DNA of 64,000 nt from Plantactinospora sp. KBS50 (GTDB lineage: Bacteria; Actinomycetota; Actinomycetes; Mycobacteriales; Micromonosporaceae). This document shows positions 55,071-64,000 of this stretch, in pieces (the stretch's first letter is position 1; every line of letters starts with the position of its first letter). A program made the position numbers and the translations under genes. The notes beneath the pieces were generated by a model. That model had not been told where the DNA came from, ran no database searches, and saw nothing but the letters and a program-made list of their open reading frames with translations. The stretch spans positions 4,592,001-4,656,000 of the forward strand of contig NZ_CP022961.1 of assembly GCF_002285795.1 (NCBI RefSeq), in the 5' to 3' direction.

Positions 55071-56747
55071 TCAGCCCGCGACGACCGGGAGGACAACCAT
55101 CGACGGGCGATCGGGATCGTGCCAGATCTCGCGCCACCCGGCCCGCAGCCGCACGGCGCTGCCCAACGGCTCGCCCGTACCCGGATTGCGCGCGTACCGC
55201 GGATGGGCGCCGCCGCTGACCTGCACCCGCACCCGGTGCCCCGGGCGGAAGCGGTGCGCCACCGGCCACAGGGTCACCGGCACCCGCAGCACGCCCGCGT
55301 CGTCGGGCGGAAACCGGCCCGGCTCCACCCGGACCAGACCGTCACACAGGTTCCACGACCGGCCCCGCGGATCCACATCGCACAGCCGCAGGAACAGGTC
55401 GAAGTGCGCGAGCGCGCTGCGCACGTACACCTGCGCGGTCACCGGACCGATCACCTCCAGCGGGGCGTCGAGCCGGGTGCCGGTGTAGACCAGCACGTCG
55501 GCGCGGGCCTCGACCGGCCGGTTGTCCACCGGGCCGGCGCGCTGCGCCACCAGCAGCGGGCCGCCCAGCGACGGGGTCGGGTCGGCCGGGTCGTACCGGA
55601 AGGTGTCCGGCGCGGACGGCACCGGCGGTGCCGGGCGCAGCCCCCGGTCCGGATGCAGGTGCCACGCCGTGCCGGTGGCCGGTGGCGGCCAGTCCGGCAG
55701 GTCCCGCCAACCGGCCCCGCCGCCCAGGTGGACCCGCACCGGCGGCCGGCGGGACGCCGGTGCCGCCGTACCGCGCGGCGGCGCCGGGGCACCCGGTGGC
55801 CCCGCGTCGGCCAGTTGACCCCGCAGCCAGGGCACGCCCTCGCGCAACGCGGCCGCGAGCAGTCCCGGGCTGCCGTGCGTCCACGGGCCGACGGTCAGCG
55901 TCGGGTGACCGCCGGCCGCACGCAGCGCGGCGTAGTCGGCCAACTGGGCCGGCAGGAAGATGTCGTGCCAGCCGGTCACCATCGCCACCGGCGTGCGGAT
56001 CTCGGCCATCCGCGCGTCGAACATCCGGGACCGCCAGTACGACGCCCCGGGCGTGTGCTCGACCAGCCACTCCTGGAAGAACGGCACGGTGCCGCCGGTG
56101 GCGACCCGGTCCGCCTCGGCCAGCGGCAGGTGGGCCAGCCCGGCCAGCAGCCGGGGCTGCCCGCGGCGCAGTTCGAGCTGGCGGGCCAGCCAGGGCACGG
56201 CCTGCGCCTCCAGCAGCTCGGCCCAGGTCAGCACCGTGTCCAGCGAGAACGATCCGCCCGCGTACGTGGAATCCCGGACGCTGGCCGCGGTCACCACCGC
56301 CACCATGGCCCGCAGGTCCTCGACCTCGGCGGCCAGCGCCCACTGCACGAAGCCCTGGTAGCTGGCCCCGAACATGCCGAACCGGCCGGCGTACCAGGGC
56401 TGCCGGCGCAGCCAGTCCACGGTGTCCAGGCCGTCGGCCCGCTCGTGCACCAGGGGCGTGAACCGGCCGGCCGAACCGAACGTCCCCCGGCAGGACTGGA
56501 TCACGGTGTGGAAGCCCTGCTCGGCCAGCAGCCGGCCGAGCAGCCGGACCGGGCCACCCCGCCCGTACGGGGTGCGGATCAGCAGCGTCGGGGCGCCGGC
56601 CCGGTCGGGGGCGTAGTGGTCGGTGAGCAGCGGCACCCCGTCGCGGACCCGGACCCGGATGTTGCGGGTGACCACCACCCGACGGGTACCCGTCGGCGGC
56701 AGCCCGAGCAGCCGGCCGGCGAGCCGCGCGGCGAGCCGGCCGATCAC
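55071..56747 (-). CDS. CocE/NonD-family alpha/beta hydrolase (X-Pro dipeptidyl-peptidase type)
   Basis: 558-residue cytoplasmic serine hydrolase of the peptidase S15/cocaine-esterase family. The N-terminal alpha/beta domain has GASYQGFVQWA (nucleophile Ser), VTGWHDIFLP (Asp) and VGPWTHGSPG (His). The C-terminal jelly-roll domain characteristic of the family ends in IWHDPDRPSMVVLPV. Family members cleave esters, amides or acyl groups; the substrate here is unknown. The GTG start is at 56747. The C-terminus of the upstream transglycosylase gene lies 46 bases away. Confidence 0.9.
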   Translation of the reverse strand: MIGRLAARLAGRLLGLPPTGTRRVVVTRNIRVRVRDGVPLLTDHYAPDRAGAPTLLIRTPYGRGGPVRLLGRLLAEQGFHTVIQSCRGTFGSAGRFTPLVHERADGLDTVDWLRRQPWYAGRFGMFGASYQGFVQWALAAEVEDLRAMVAVVTAASVRDSTYAGGSFSLDTVLTWAELLEAQAVPWLARQLELRRGQPRLLAGLAHLPLAEADRVATGGTVPFFQEWLVEHTPGASYWRSRMFDARMAEIRTPVAMVTGWHDIFLPAQLADYAALRAAGGHPTLTVGPWTHGSPGLLAAALREGVPWLRGQLADAGPPGAPAPPRGTAAPASRRPPVRVHLGGGAGWRDLPDWPPPATGTAWHLHPDRGLRPAPPVPSAPDTFRYDPADPTPSLGGPLLVAQRAGPVDNRPVEARADVLVYTGTRLDAPLEVIGPVTAQVYVRSALAHFDLFLRLCDVDPRGRSWNLCDGLVRVEPGRFPPDDAGVLRVPVTLWPVAHRFRPGHRVRVQVSGGAHPRYARNPGTGEPLGSAVRLRAGWREIWHDPDRPSMVVLPVVAG

Positions 56748-56793
56748 CGCGGGCTCCCCGTCCGCCCGGACCCCTCCCGGCGCGGCCCGCGGA

Positions 56794-57642
56794 TCAGACG
56801 CTCAGGCAGGTGCATTCGGTCATCAGCGCCCGCACGTTCTGCACGTACCGGGGGTTGGGGATGACCAGCCCGCTGTCCGTGGCCACCGCGCCGGGCCCGA
56901 AGTTGTACGCGGCGATCACCGCGTTGAGCAGGCAGGAGTTCAGCTCGGCGGTGCAGTTGGCCGCGTCCAGGCTGTAGTCGCTGTCGAAGTAGGCGTCGCC
57001 GATGTACTTGGTCAGCCAGGCGAGGTAGTTGGCGCCCAGGGTGGCGTTGTCCCGGTAGTCCTCGATGTCGTAGGACTGCTCGAACCGCTGGTTGACGAAG
57101 TCGGCCGTCGGCTCCATCACCTGCATCAGTCCCACCCCGCCGTCGCAGGCGATGATGTTGGACTGCCACCCGCTCTCCTGCCAGGCCACCGCCTTGACCA
57201 GGTTCACCGGCACCCTCAGGCTCGGCGCCGACGAGGGCCAGTACGTCCGGCCCGCCGCGGCCGTCAACGCGTCCCGGACCTGGCTCTGGGTCGCCTTGGT
57301 CCCCCGGTACGACGGCGTGCAGTCCGCGGCCGGCGCGGGTGGCGGCGGCGGCAGGGTCTTCTCGGTCGGCGGCTTCGGCTTGGCCCGTGGCGTCGGCGCC
57401 CGGTGCGCGCTCGGGCTCGACCCGGCCGCCGCGGACCGGCTCGGCGACGGGCTGGCCGCCGGTGTGCTCGGTGCCGGCCCGAGCAGCGCCTCCGCGCTCA
57501 CCTCGGCGGTGGCCTCCGCCACCACCTCCGGCCCGGTCGGCCGTTGCACGGGCGGCGCGCCCCCGCAGCCGGACGACACGAACCCCACCGCCACGATCAG
57601 CACCGTGGCCCGGACACCGACCCGCCCCGTTCCGTGTCTCAC
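56794..57642 (-). CDS. Lytic transglycosylase (SLT domain) lipoprotein
   Basis: 282-residue exported peptidoglycan transglycosylase. The N-terminal signal ends in a lipobox-like SSGC, followed by a long Pro/Ser/Ala-rich linker (about residues 40-115). A C-terminal SLT domain has catalytic Glu in VAWQESGWQSN, then GLMQVMEP, NATLGANYLAWLT and AAYNFGPGAVAT. It should cleave the glycan strand, releasing anhydromuropeptides. GTG 57642 is chosen because TACGGT lies eight bases upstream. In-frame sequence further upstream lacks a signal-like start. Confidence 0.9.
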   Translation of the reverse strand: MRHGTGRVGVRATVLIVAVGFVSSGCGGAPPVQRPTGPEVVAEATAEVSAEALLGPAPSTPAASPSPSRSAAAGSSPSAHRAPTPRAKPKPPTEKTLPPPPPAPAADCTPSYRGTKATQSQVRDALTAAAGRTYWPSSAPSLRVPVNLVKAVAWQESGWQSNIIACDGGVGLMQVMEPTADFVNQRFEQSYDIEDYRDNATLGANYLAWLTKYIGDAYFDSDYSLDAANCTAELNSCLLNAVIAAYNFGPGAVATDSGLVIPNPRYVQNVRALMTECTCLSV

Positions 57643-57723
57643 GAGCGCCGACCGTAGCAGTCGGAGGTGTCCGGCGACGTCCCGTGAGTACGCCGTCACC
57701 GGCGCCGGATGCCGGAACGGGTC

Positions 57724-59307
57724 TCACGAGTCCGGATCCGGCGCGGCCGCCCGGTCCCGGTTGCGCCAGGCCACGATGAGGAAGACCGTCCACAGCGCCC
57801 CGAGCAGCACCGCCGTCACCGTCTCGCTGGCCGTGTCGAGGCCCAGGTAGAGCCGGGCCAGCGCGACGATCGCCACACCGACCGCGGCACCGGTCCAGCC
57901 GGTCACCGCGCCCGCCCAGTGCGTGCCCCGGGACAGCAGCCAGGCCATCGTGCACAGGCTTCCCGTCACCACGGCGTTCTGGCTGGGGAACAGCGCGCCG
58001 GGACCGCCGCCGACCGCCGCCGGCCGGAACTGGTCCGGCCGGGTGAGTTCGGCCACCAGGGCCAGCAGCAGCAACGGCACGAACGCGCCCGCGGTGCCCA
58101 GCACGTCCACCAGGTTCGTCCGGCGCTCCGGGGCGTCGCCGGCCGGGTCCCGATCGTCGACCGGATCCCGATCATCGACCCGGTCCGGGTCACCGGCCCG
58201 GTCCGGATCATCGACCGGATCCCGATCGTCGACCGGGTCCGGGTCACCGGCCCGGTCCAGGCCGCCGGGCCGATCCCGGTCACCGGCCGGGTCGGGGTCG
58301 CCCGGCGGGGCGGGCGACCCCGACCGGCGGCCGAGCGCCAGCGTGAGTATCGCCACACCAAGGATCAGCACCGGCCCGCGGAGCACCCCCAGCAGCGCCC
58401 CCGCCACCTCGACGGCGCCCGGGGTACGCCGGGCCGCGAACCAGTCGCCGATCGCCCCGTCGACGACGGCCAGGCCGCTGTGCCCCACCAGGACGCGCAG
58501 CAGCCAGCCCAGCCCCAACCCCAGGCCGAACAGCAGCCCCAGCCCGACCAGCAGGTTGACCGCCAGCGCCCAGCCGGTGCCGAGCCGGTCGGACAGCCGC
58601 CGCGCCCACTCGCCGTACCGGCGGCTGGCCCACCGCGACGGTGGCAGCGCCGCGGCCCGCGCGGCCAGCGCCCGGACCGGATCCGGATGCCGGCCCAGCC
58701 ACCGGCCGAGCAGCACCAGGGCGGCCACGCAGGCCAGCAGCGCCAGCACCGCCCCGGTCGCGTTCCCCAGCAGCGCGCTCACCCGGTGGAACGATTCGCC
58801 CGCCAGGTAGCCGACCAGCACCGTGGTGCCCACCCAGGTCAGCACCCCGGCCAGGTTCCAGGGCAGGAACCGCCGGTACGGCATGCCCGCCGCCCCGGCC
58901 AGCCGGGGCGCCACGGTGCGGACGAAGGCCAGCCACCGGGCGGCCAGGATGCCCCGGCCGCCGATCCGGTGCACCAGGCGCTCGGCCCGGGCCCAGCGCC
59001 GGTCCCCCACCCGGGCGCCCAGCCGACCGGCCCGCAGCGCCGGTCCGCGCCGGCGACCGCTGCGGAACGCGAGCGTGTCGCCGAGCGCCGCCGCGGCCAT
59101 CATGATGATCATGATGGGGGCGAGGCGCACCGTTCCGGCGTATGCTAGGAAGCCGACCAGCAGCAGGGTGGCCTCGGCGGGCATCATCAGCCCGACGATC
59201 ACCGCCGTCTCCCCAGCCACCAGCGTCGCCGCCACGACGTAGACAAGCCACGACGGCAACTGCTGCAACAGCGTCGACAGGTCGAGCACCGCGGTCCCCC
59301 CGGACAT
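57724..59307 (-). CDS. DedA family protein fused to a degenerate PAP2 phosphatase domain
   Basis: 527-residue membrane protein. The N-terminal DedA half (about 1-190) shows the family's [24 protein letters not shown] and [15 protein letters not shown]...PWNLAG motifs. Linker helices then lead into a PAP2-type half split by an Asp/Pro/Arg repeat loop. The expected phosphatase motif PSGH is FPSQN (440-444), and SR-x5-H-x3-D is [12 protein letters not shown]. Both catalytic histidines are absent, so the phosphatase half is probably inactive. DedA relatives flip undecaprenyl phosphate. The fusion may bind lipid phosphates. ATG 59307 (or GTG 59334). Confidence 0.85.
   Translation of the reverse strand: MSGGTAVLDLSTLLQQLPSWLVYVVAATLVAGETAVIVGLMMPAEATLLLVGFLAYAGTVRLAPIMIIMMAAAALGDTLAFRSGRRRGPALRAGRLGARVGDRRWARAERLVHRIGGRGILAARWLAFVRTVAPRLAGAAGMPYRRFLPWNLAGVLTWVGTTVLVGYLAGESFHRVSALLGNATGAVLALLACVAALVLLGRWLGRHPDPVRALAARAAALPPSRWASRRYGEWARRLSDRLGTGWALAVNLLVGLGLLFGLGLGLGWLLRVLVGHSGLAVVDGAIGDWFAARRTPGAVEVAGALLGVLRGPVLILGVAILTLALGRRSGSPAPPGDPDPAGDRDRPGGLDRAGDPDPVDDRDPVDDPDRAGDPDRVDDRDPVDDRDPAGDAPERRTNLVDVLGTAGAFVPLLLLALVAELTRPDQFRPAAVGGGPGALFPSQNAVVTGSLCTMAWLLSRGTHWAGAVTGWTGAAVGVAIVALARLYLGLDTASETVTAVLLGALWTVFLIVAWRNRDRAAAPDPDS
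58137..58310. repeat. Imperfect tandem repeats in the DedA-PAP2 gene
   Basis: Repeated blocks such as GGATCCCGATCGTCGACCGG and CGGGTCACCGGCCCGG, in alternating order, encode the [18 protein letters not shown] loop. The loop lies between membrane segments of the PAP2 half and keeps the reading frame. Confidence 0.85.
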
Positions 59308-59400
59308 GTCGGTCAGCCGGCCACCCGAGCCCACCGGCGATCAGCCAGCCCGCGCGCCCCCGGCGCGCCCCGACCGGACCGACCACGAAGAATGGACCCC

Positions 59401-61266
<1,866 letters not shown>

Positions 61267-61290
61267 CGCCGGATCCGCTACGGTCCAGGC

Positions 61291-62244
61291 ATGACCTGGG
61301 CGGATCTCGACGAGCAGCTGGCGGCCGTGCCCGGCACGATCTCGGTGTACGCCGCACGGCTGGACCACCCGCCCGCCTACGCCCGGCTGCCGGACACCCC
61401 GCACTACGCGGCCAGCACCATGAAGGTGGCGGTGCTGGCCGCGCTGTTCCGGGCCGCCGAGGCCGGCCGGCTCGACCTGGACACGCCGGTGCCGGTCGGC
61501 AACGAGTTCGCCTCGGCGCTGCCCGGGGCGCCCCGCTTCTCCTGCCAGCGCGGCTACGACAACGACGAGGCGGTGTGGGAGCGGGTCGGCGCCGACGCGC
61601 CGCTGCGCTGGCTCGCCGAGCGCATGATCGTCCGGTCCAGCAACCTGGCCACCAACATCGTCCTCACGCACGTCGGCCAGCCGGCTGTGGCCCAGGTGTG
61701 GTCCCTGGCCGGCGCCCGCAACAGCGTCACCGGCCGCGGGATCGAGGACTTCGCGGCCCGGGAGGCCGGGATCACCAACCTGGTCACCGCCGCCGACCTG
61801 GCGGCCCTGCTCGGGGCGGTGGCGCGCGGCGCCGAAGCCGCAGCCGCAGCCGCAGCCGAGGAGGACGACCGCGGCACGCGGCCGGATCGACCGGTGGACC
61901 GGCCGGACCCCGCCAGCGGCCCGTCCGATCCGCCCGACCTACCCGACCTACCCGACCTGCCCGGCCCGCTGGCCGGCCGGGCGAGTTGCGCCGCCATGCT
62001 GGAGATGCTGTTCCGCCAGGAGCACCGCGAGGACCTGGCCGCCGGGCTGCCGCCGCACGTCCGCGTCGCGCACAAGAACGGCTGGGTGCAGGGCGTACGG
62101 CACGGCGCCGGGGTGGTTTTTCCCGACGACGCGCCCCCGTACGCCGTGGTGGCCTGCACCAGCACCGACCTGGCCGACGAGGCGTGCCGGCTGATCGCCC
62201 GGATCTCCGCGGCGGTCTGGGCCGCCCGGCACCACCTGGCCTGA
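61291..62244 (+). CDS. Serine hydrolase of the class A beta-lactamase fold
   Basis: 317 residues with the serine-acylase triad of motifs: YAASTMKVAVL (S-x-x-K), RSSNLATN (S-x-N type) and AHKNGWVQG (K-x-G). No signal peptide is visible, unusual for a true beta-lactamase, so a cytoplasmic or unusually exported peptidase/esterase role is more likely. A Pro/Asp insertion with a PDLPDLPDL repeat lies before the last motif. ATG 61291 has TACGGT six bases upstream (leaderless). Its neighbours are a dipeptide epimerase and an SH3-domain protein, pointing to murein-peptide processing. Confidence 0.85.
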   Translation: MTWADLDEQLAAVPGTISVYAARLDHPPAYARLPDTPHYAASTMKVAVLAALFRAAEAGRLDLDTPVPVGNEFASALPGAPRFSCQRGYDNDEAVWERVGADAPLRWLAERMIVRSSNLATNIVLTHVGQPAVAQVWSLAGARNSVTGRGIEDFAAREAGITNLVTAADLAALLGAVARGAEAAAAAAAEEDDRGTRPDRPVDRPDPASGPSDPPDLPDLPDLPGPLAGRASCAAMLEMLFRQEHREDLAAGLPPHVRVAHKNGWVQGVRHGAGVVFPDDAPPYAVVACTSTDLADEACRLIARISAAVWAARHHLA

Positions 62245-62338
62245 GCGCCTCGACCCCGCATCACGACGCCGGGGCGCGCAGCACACCCGGGCGGGGCGAG
62301 GGGCGGTTCGCCCAGGTCGACGACATAGGGTGCGCTAC

Positions 62339-63457
62339 ATGACGATCACGGCCGTACGCACCCACCGGCTGTCGGCGCCGCTGCACACCCCGTTCGTCAC
62401 GGCGCTGCGCCGCACGAGCACGGTGGAGACGCTTGTGGTCGAGATCGTGGACGCCGACGGCCGGTCCGGCTTCGGCGAGGCCCCGCAGGTGTGGCAGGTG
62501 ACCGGAGCCTCCATCGCCGGCGCCGAGGCGTGCGTGACCGACCAGCTCGCCCCGCGGATCGCCGGCCGCGACCCGGACGACCTGCTGGCCCGCTGCGCCG
62601 AGGTGCGGCGCGCGGTCGCCGGAAACGAGGCCGCCAAGGGCGCCGTGGACACCGCGCTGCACGATCTGGCCGCGCGCCGGCTCGGCGTACCGCTGGTCCG
62701 GCTGCTCGGCGGCACCCGCCGGCGGATACCGACCGACGTGACCCTGTCCGCCGGCGACGCGCCGGAACTGGCGACCACCGCCACGCGGCGGGTCGCCGAC
62801 GGCTTCACCGTGCTCAAGCTGAAGGTGGGTACCGACGCCGCGGGGGACCTGGACCGGGTACGCGCCGTCCGGGCGGCCGTGGGCGGTGCCGTCCGGATCC
62901 GGCTGGACGCGAACCAGGGCTGGAGCCCCCGCGAGGCGGTCCGGGTGATCCGCGGCATCGAGGACGCCGGGCTGGACGTGGAACTGGTCGAGCAGCCGGT
63001 CGCCCGGCGCGACATCGAGGGGCTGGCCTGGGTCAGCGACCGGGTCGACACCCCGATCCTGGCCGACGAGGCCGTCTTCGACGTACCGGACCTGGTCGAG
63101 GTGATCCGGCGCCGCGCGGCCGACATGGTCAACGTGAAGCTGGCCAAGTGCGGCGGCCTGAGCGCCGCCCGCACGCTGCTGGAGCTGGCGACCGCGCAGG
63201 GCATGGGCACCATGGTCGGCTCGATGATGGAAAGCCAGGTCGGGCTCGGCGCCGCGGCCAGCCTGGTCGGCGCGTACGGCACGAGCGCCGTTTCCGACCT
63301 GGACGCGGCGTGGTGGCTGGCCGCCACGCCGGTGCGGGGCGGCATCCGGTACGACGGGCCGGAGGTGGTGCTTCCCGACGCGCCCGGGTCGGGTATCACC
63401 GGCCTGGCCGGCGCCGGGGACCCCGCCGCCGGGCAGAGGTCCACCGAACAGACGTGA
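62339..63457 (+). CDS. Dipeptide epimerase (L-Ala-D/L-Glu epimerase type)
   Basis: 372-residue enolase-superfamily enzyme of the muconate-lactonizing subgroup. Catalytic lysine pair: LKLKVGT (K-x-K) and VKLAKCGG. Metal ligands: RLDANQGW, LVEQPV and ILADEAVF. GSMMESQVGLGA closes the barrel. This pattern matches L-Ala-D/L-Glu epimerases that recycle peptidoglycan peptides. ATG 62339 has TAGGGT seven bases upstream (leaderless). The Thr/Pro/Ala-rich C-terminal tail is outside the domain. The downstream NlpC/P60-like gene fits as the endopeptidase that supplies its dipeptide. Confidence 0.88.
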   Translation: MTITAVRTHRLSAPLHTPFVTALRRTSTVETLVVEIVDADGRSGFGEAPQVWQVTGASIAGAEACVTDQLAPRIAGRDPDDLLARCAEVRRAVAGNEAAKGAVDTALHDLAARRLGVPLVRLLGGTRRRIPTDVTLSAGDAPELATTATRRVADGFTVLKLKVGTDAAGDLDRVRAVRAAVGGAVRIRLDANQGWSPREAVRVIRGIEDAGLDVELVEQPVARRDIEGLAWVSDRVDTPILADEAVFDVPDLVEVIRRRAADMVNVKLAKCGGLSAARTLLELATAQGMGTMVGSMMESQVGLGAAASLVGAYGTSAVSDLDAAWWLAATPVRGGIRYDGPEVVLPDAPGSGITGLAGAGDPAAGQRSTEQT

Positions 63458-63542
63458 CGGAAGTAAGCATCAGCATGTTGCCCCGCACCGAGACCCTTCG
63501 TAGGGTCGCGGTCAGGCACCGGAAAGGAAGGCGGTACGGGTC

Positions 63543-64000
63543 GTGACGCTCCAACCCGGCCAGGAGGCCGTCGTCCACGTCGCCGTCGCCACCCTGTGGA
63601 CCCGGCCGGAGGCCGTCCGCGCGGTCGATGCGCCGGCGCTGGCCAACCGGACCGACATCCGCGGCTGGATCGCCGCCATGAACACCGATCAGCAGGTGGG
63701 CGACTGCGTGCTCAGCCAGCTCCTGCTCGGCGAACGGGTGCTGGTACGCCAGGTCCGCCCGGACGGCTGGGTGCACGTGCTGGCGCTGGAGCAACCCGCC
63801 GCCAAACTGGACCCGCGGGGCTACCCCGGCTGGCTGCCGGCCGACCAGTTGGCCCCGGCGGAGCCCGATCGGGACGACGAGCCGGACAACCGGCTCGTCG
63901 TCGACACCACGGCCACGGTGCTGCACGCCAGCCCCGACGGGCCGCCGGTGCTGCCGGGCGTGATGCTCGGCACCCGGCTGGCCGTGGCCGGTCCGGCCCG
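63543..64000 (+). CDS. SH3-domain protein, probable NlpC/P60 murein endopeptidase (3' end outside window)
   Basis: 152 codons are visible. GTG 63543 follows AAAGGAAGG at about 63522-63530 and a TAGGGT -10 at 63501-63506. The sequence contains bacterial SH3-like modules (AVVHVAVATLWTRPEAV...; VTLLGERVLVRQ-type strand: SQLLLGERVLVRQVRPDGWVHV; then WLPADQL). In YkfC-type gamma-D-glutamyl-L-diamino-acid endopeptidases such modules precede a C-terminal NlpC/P60 domain, which would lie past the right edge. The pairing with a dipeptide epimerase supports that role, but the catalytic part is not visible. Confidence 0.8.
   Translation, partial: MTLQPGQEAVVHVAVATLWTRPEAVRAVDAPALANRTDIRGWIAAMNTDQQVGDCVLSQLLLGERVLVRQVRPDGWVHVLALEQPAAKLDPRGYPGWLPADQLAPAEPDRDDEPDNRLVVDTTATVLHASPDGPPVLPGVMLGTRLAVAGPA

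Overview
The window is a high-GC chromosomal segment of an actinomycete, most likely a member of the Micromonosporaceae (Micromonospora-like). This rests on the strong G/C third-position bias, the gene orders tkt-tal-(pgi-like)-zwf-opcA-pgl and secG-tpiA-pgk-gap-whiA-yvcK-rapZ, and the presence of WhiA, SufR, OpcA and a mycothiol-type DinB/MDMPI protein. No rRNA, tRNA, IS element or CRISPR array was recognised.

Layout. 1-5.0 kb: the start of the suf operon (sufR-sufB, minus strand, sufB running off the left edge), ctaA, a small conserved gene and ctaB (heme A synthesis). 5.3-13.2 kb: a plus-strand pentose-phosphate operon, tkt, tal, a degenerate glucose-6-phosphate-isomerase-like gene, zwf, opcA and pgl, followed by an alpha/beta-hydrolase remnant and a strong terminator. 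13.5-20.2 kb: a minus-strand block rapZ-yvcK-whiA-gap-pgk-tpiA-secG, in which yvcK carries a one-base frameshift. 20.4-23.9 kb: a four-gene plus-strand operon (66-aa protein, DUF6879 protein, GNAT acetyltransferase, STAND/NB-ARC-TPR ATPase). It is inserted between rapZ and the uvrC-SWIM pair, has its own promoter and carries an amyloid-like N-terminal motif on the ATPase. It is the best candidate here for an undescribed system. 24-26.8 kb: SWIM-domain gene and uvrC. 27-29.6 kb: three consecutive lipoprotein genes, the first frameshifted. 29.6-32.5 kb: a large LuxR-type ATPase regulator.

32.5-44.9 kb: an alpha-glucan utilisation locus on the minus strand: LacI regulator, ABC binding lipoprotein, two permeases, a GH13 glucosidase and two secreted multidomain GH87 alpha-1,3-glucanases. 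The secreted enzymes would cut alpha-1,3-glucan outside the cell, the transporter would import oligosaccharides and the GH13 enzyme would hydrolyse them. No transporter ATPase is present, so a shared MsiK-type ATPase is inferred. 45-50 kb: a Tat-exported Rieske lipoprotein, uvrA and rsgA. 50-53.4 kb: DinB/MDMPI, metallo-beta-lactamase-fold, membrane/GNAT-like and SDR genes. 53.5-54.8 kb: a holin-like/endolysin-like pair. 55-59.3 kb: CocE-type hydrolase, lytic transglycosylase and a DedA-PAP2 fusion with a degenerate phosphatase half. 59.4-64 kb: typA, a serine hydrolase, an L-Ala-D/L-Glu-type dipeptide epimerase and the start of an SH3-domain (probably NlpC/P60) protein, suggesting murein-peptide turnover.

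A recurring signal is a TANNNT-like -10 hexamer lying 6-8 bases upstream of ATG/GTG in about 13 genes, which suggests leaderless transcripts and was used to choose several starts. Two single-base frameshifts, both in G/C runs, could be real or could be assembly errors.
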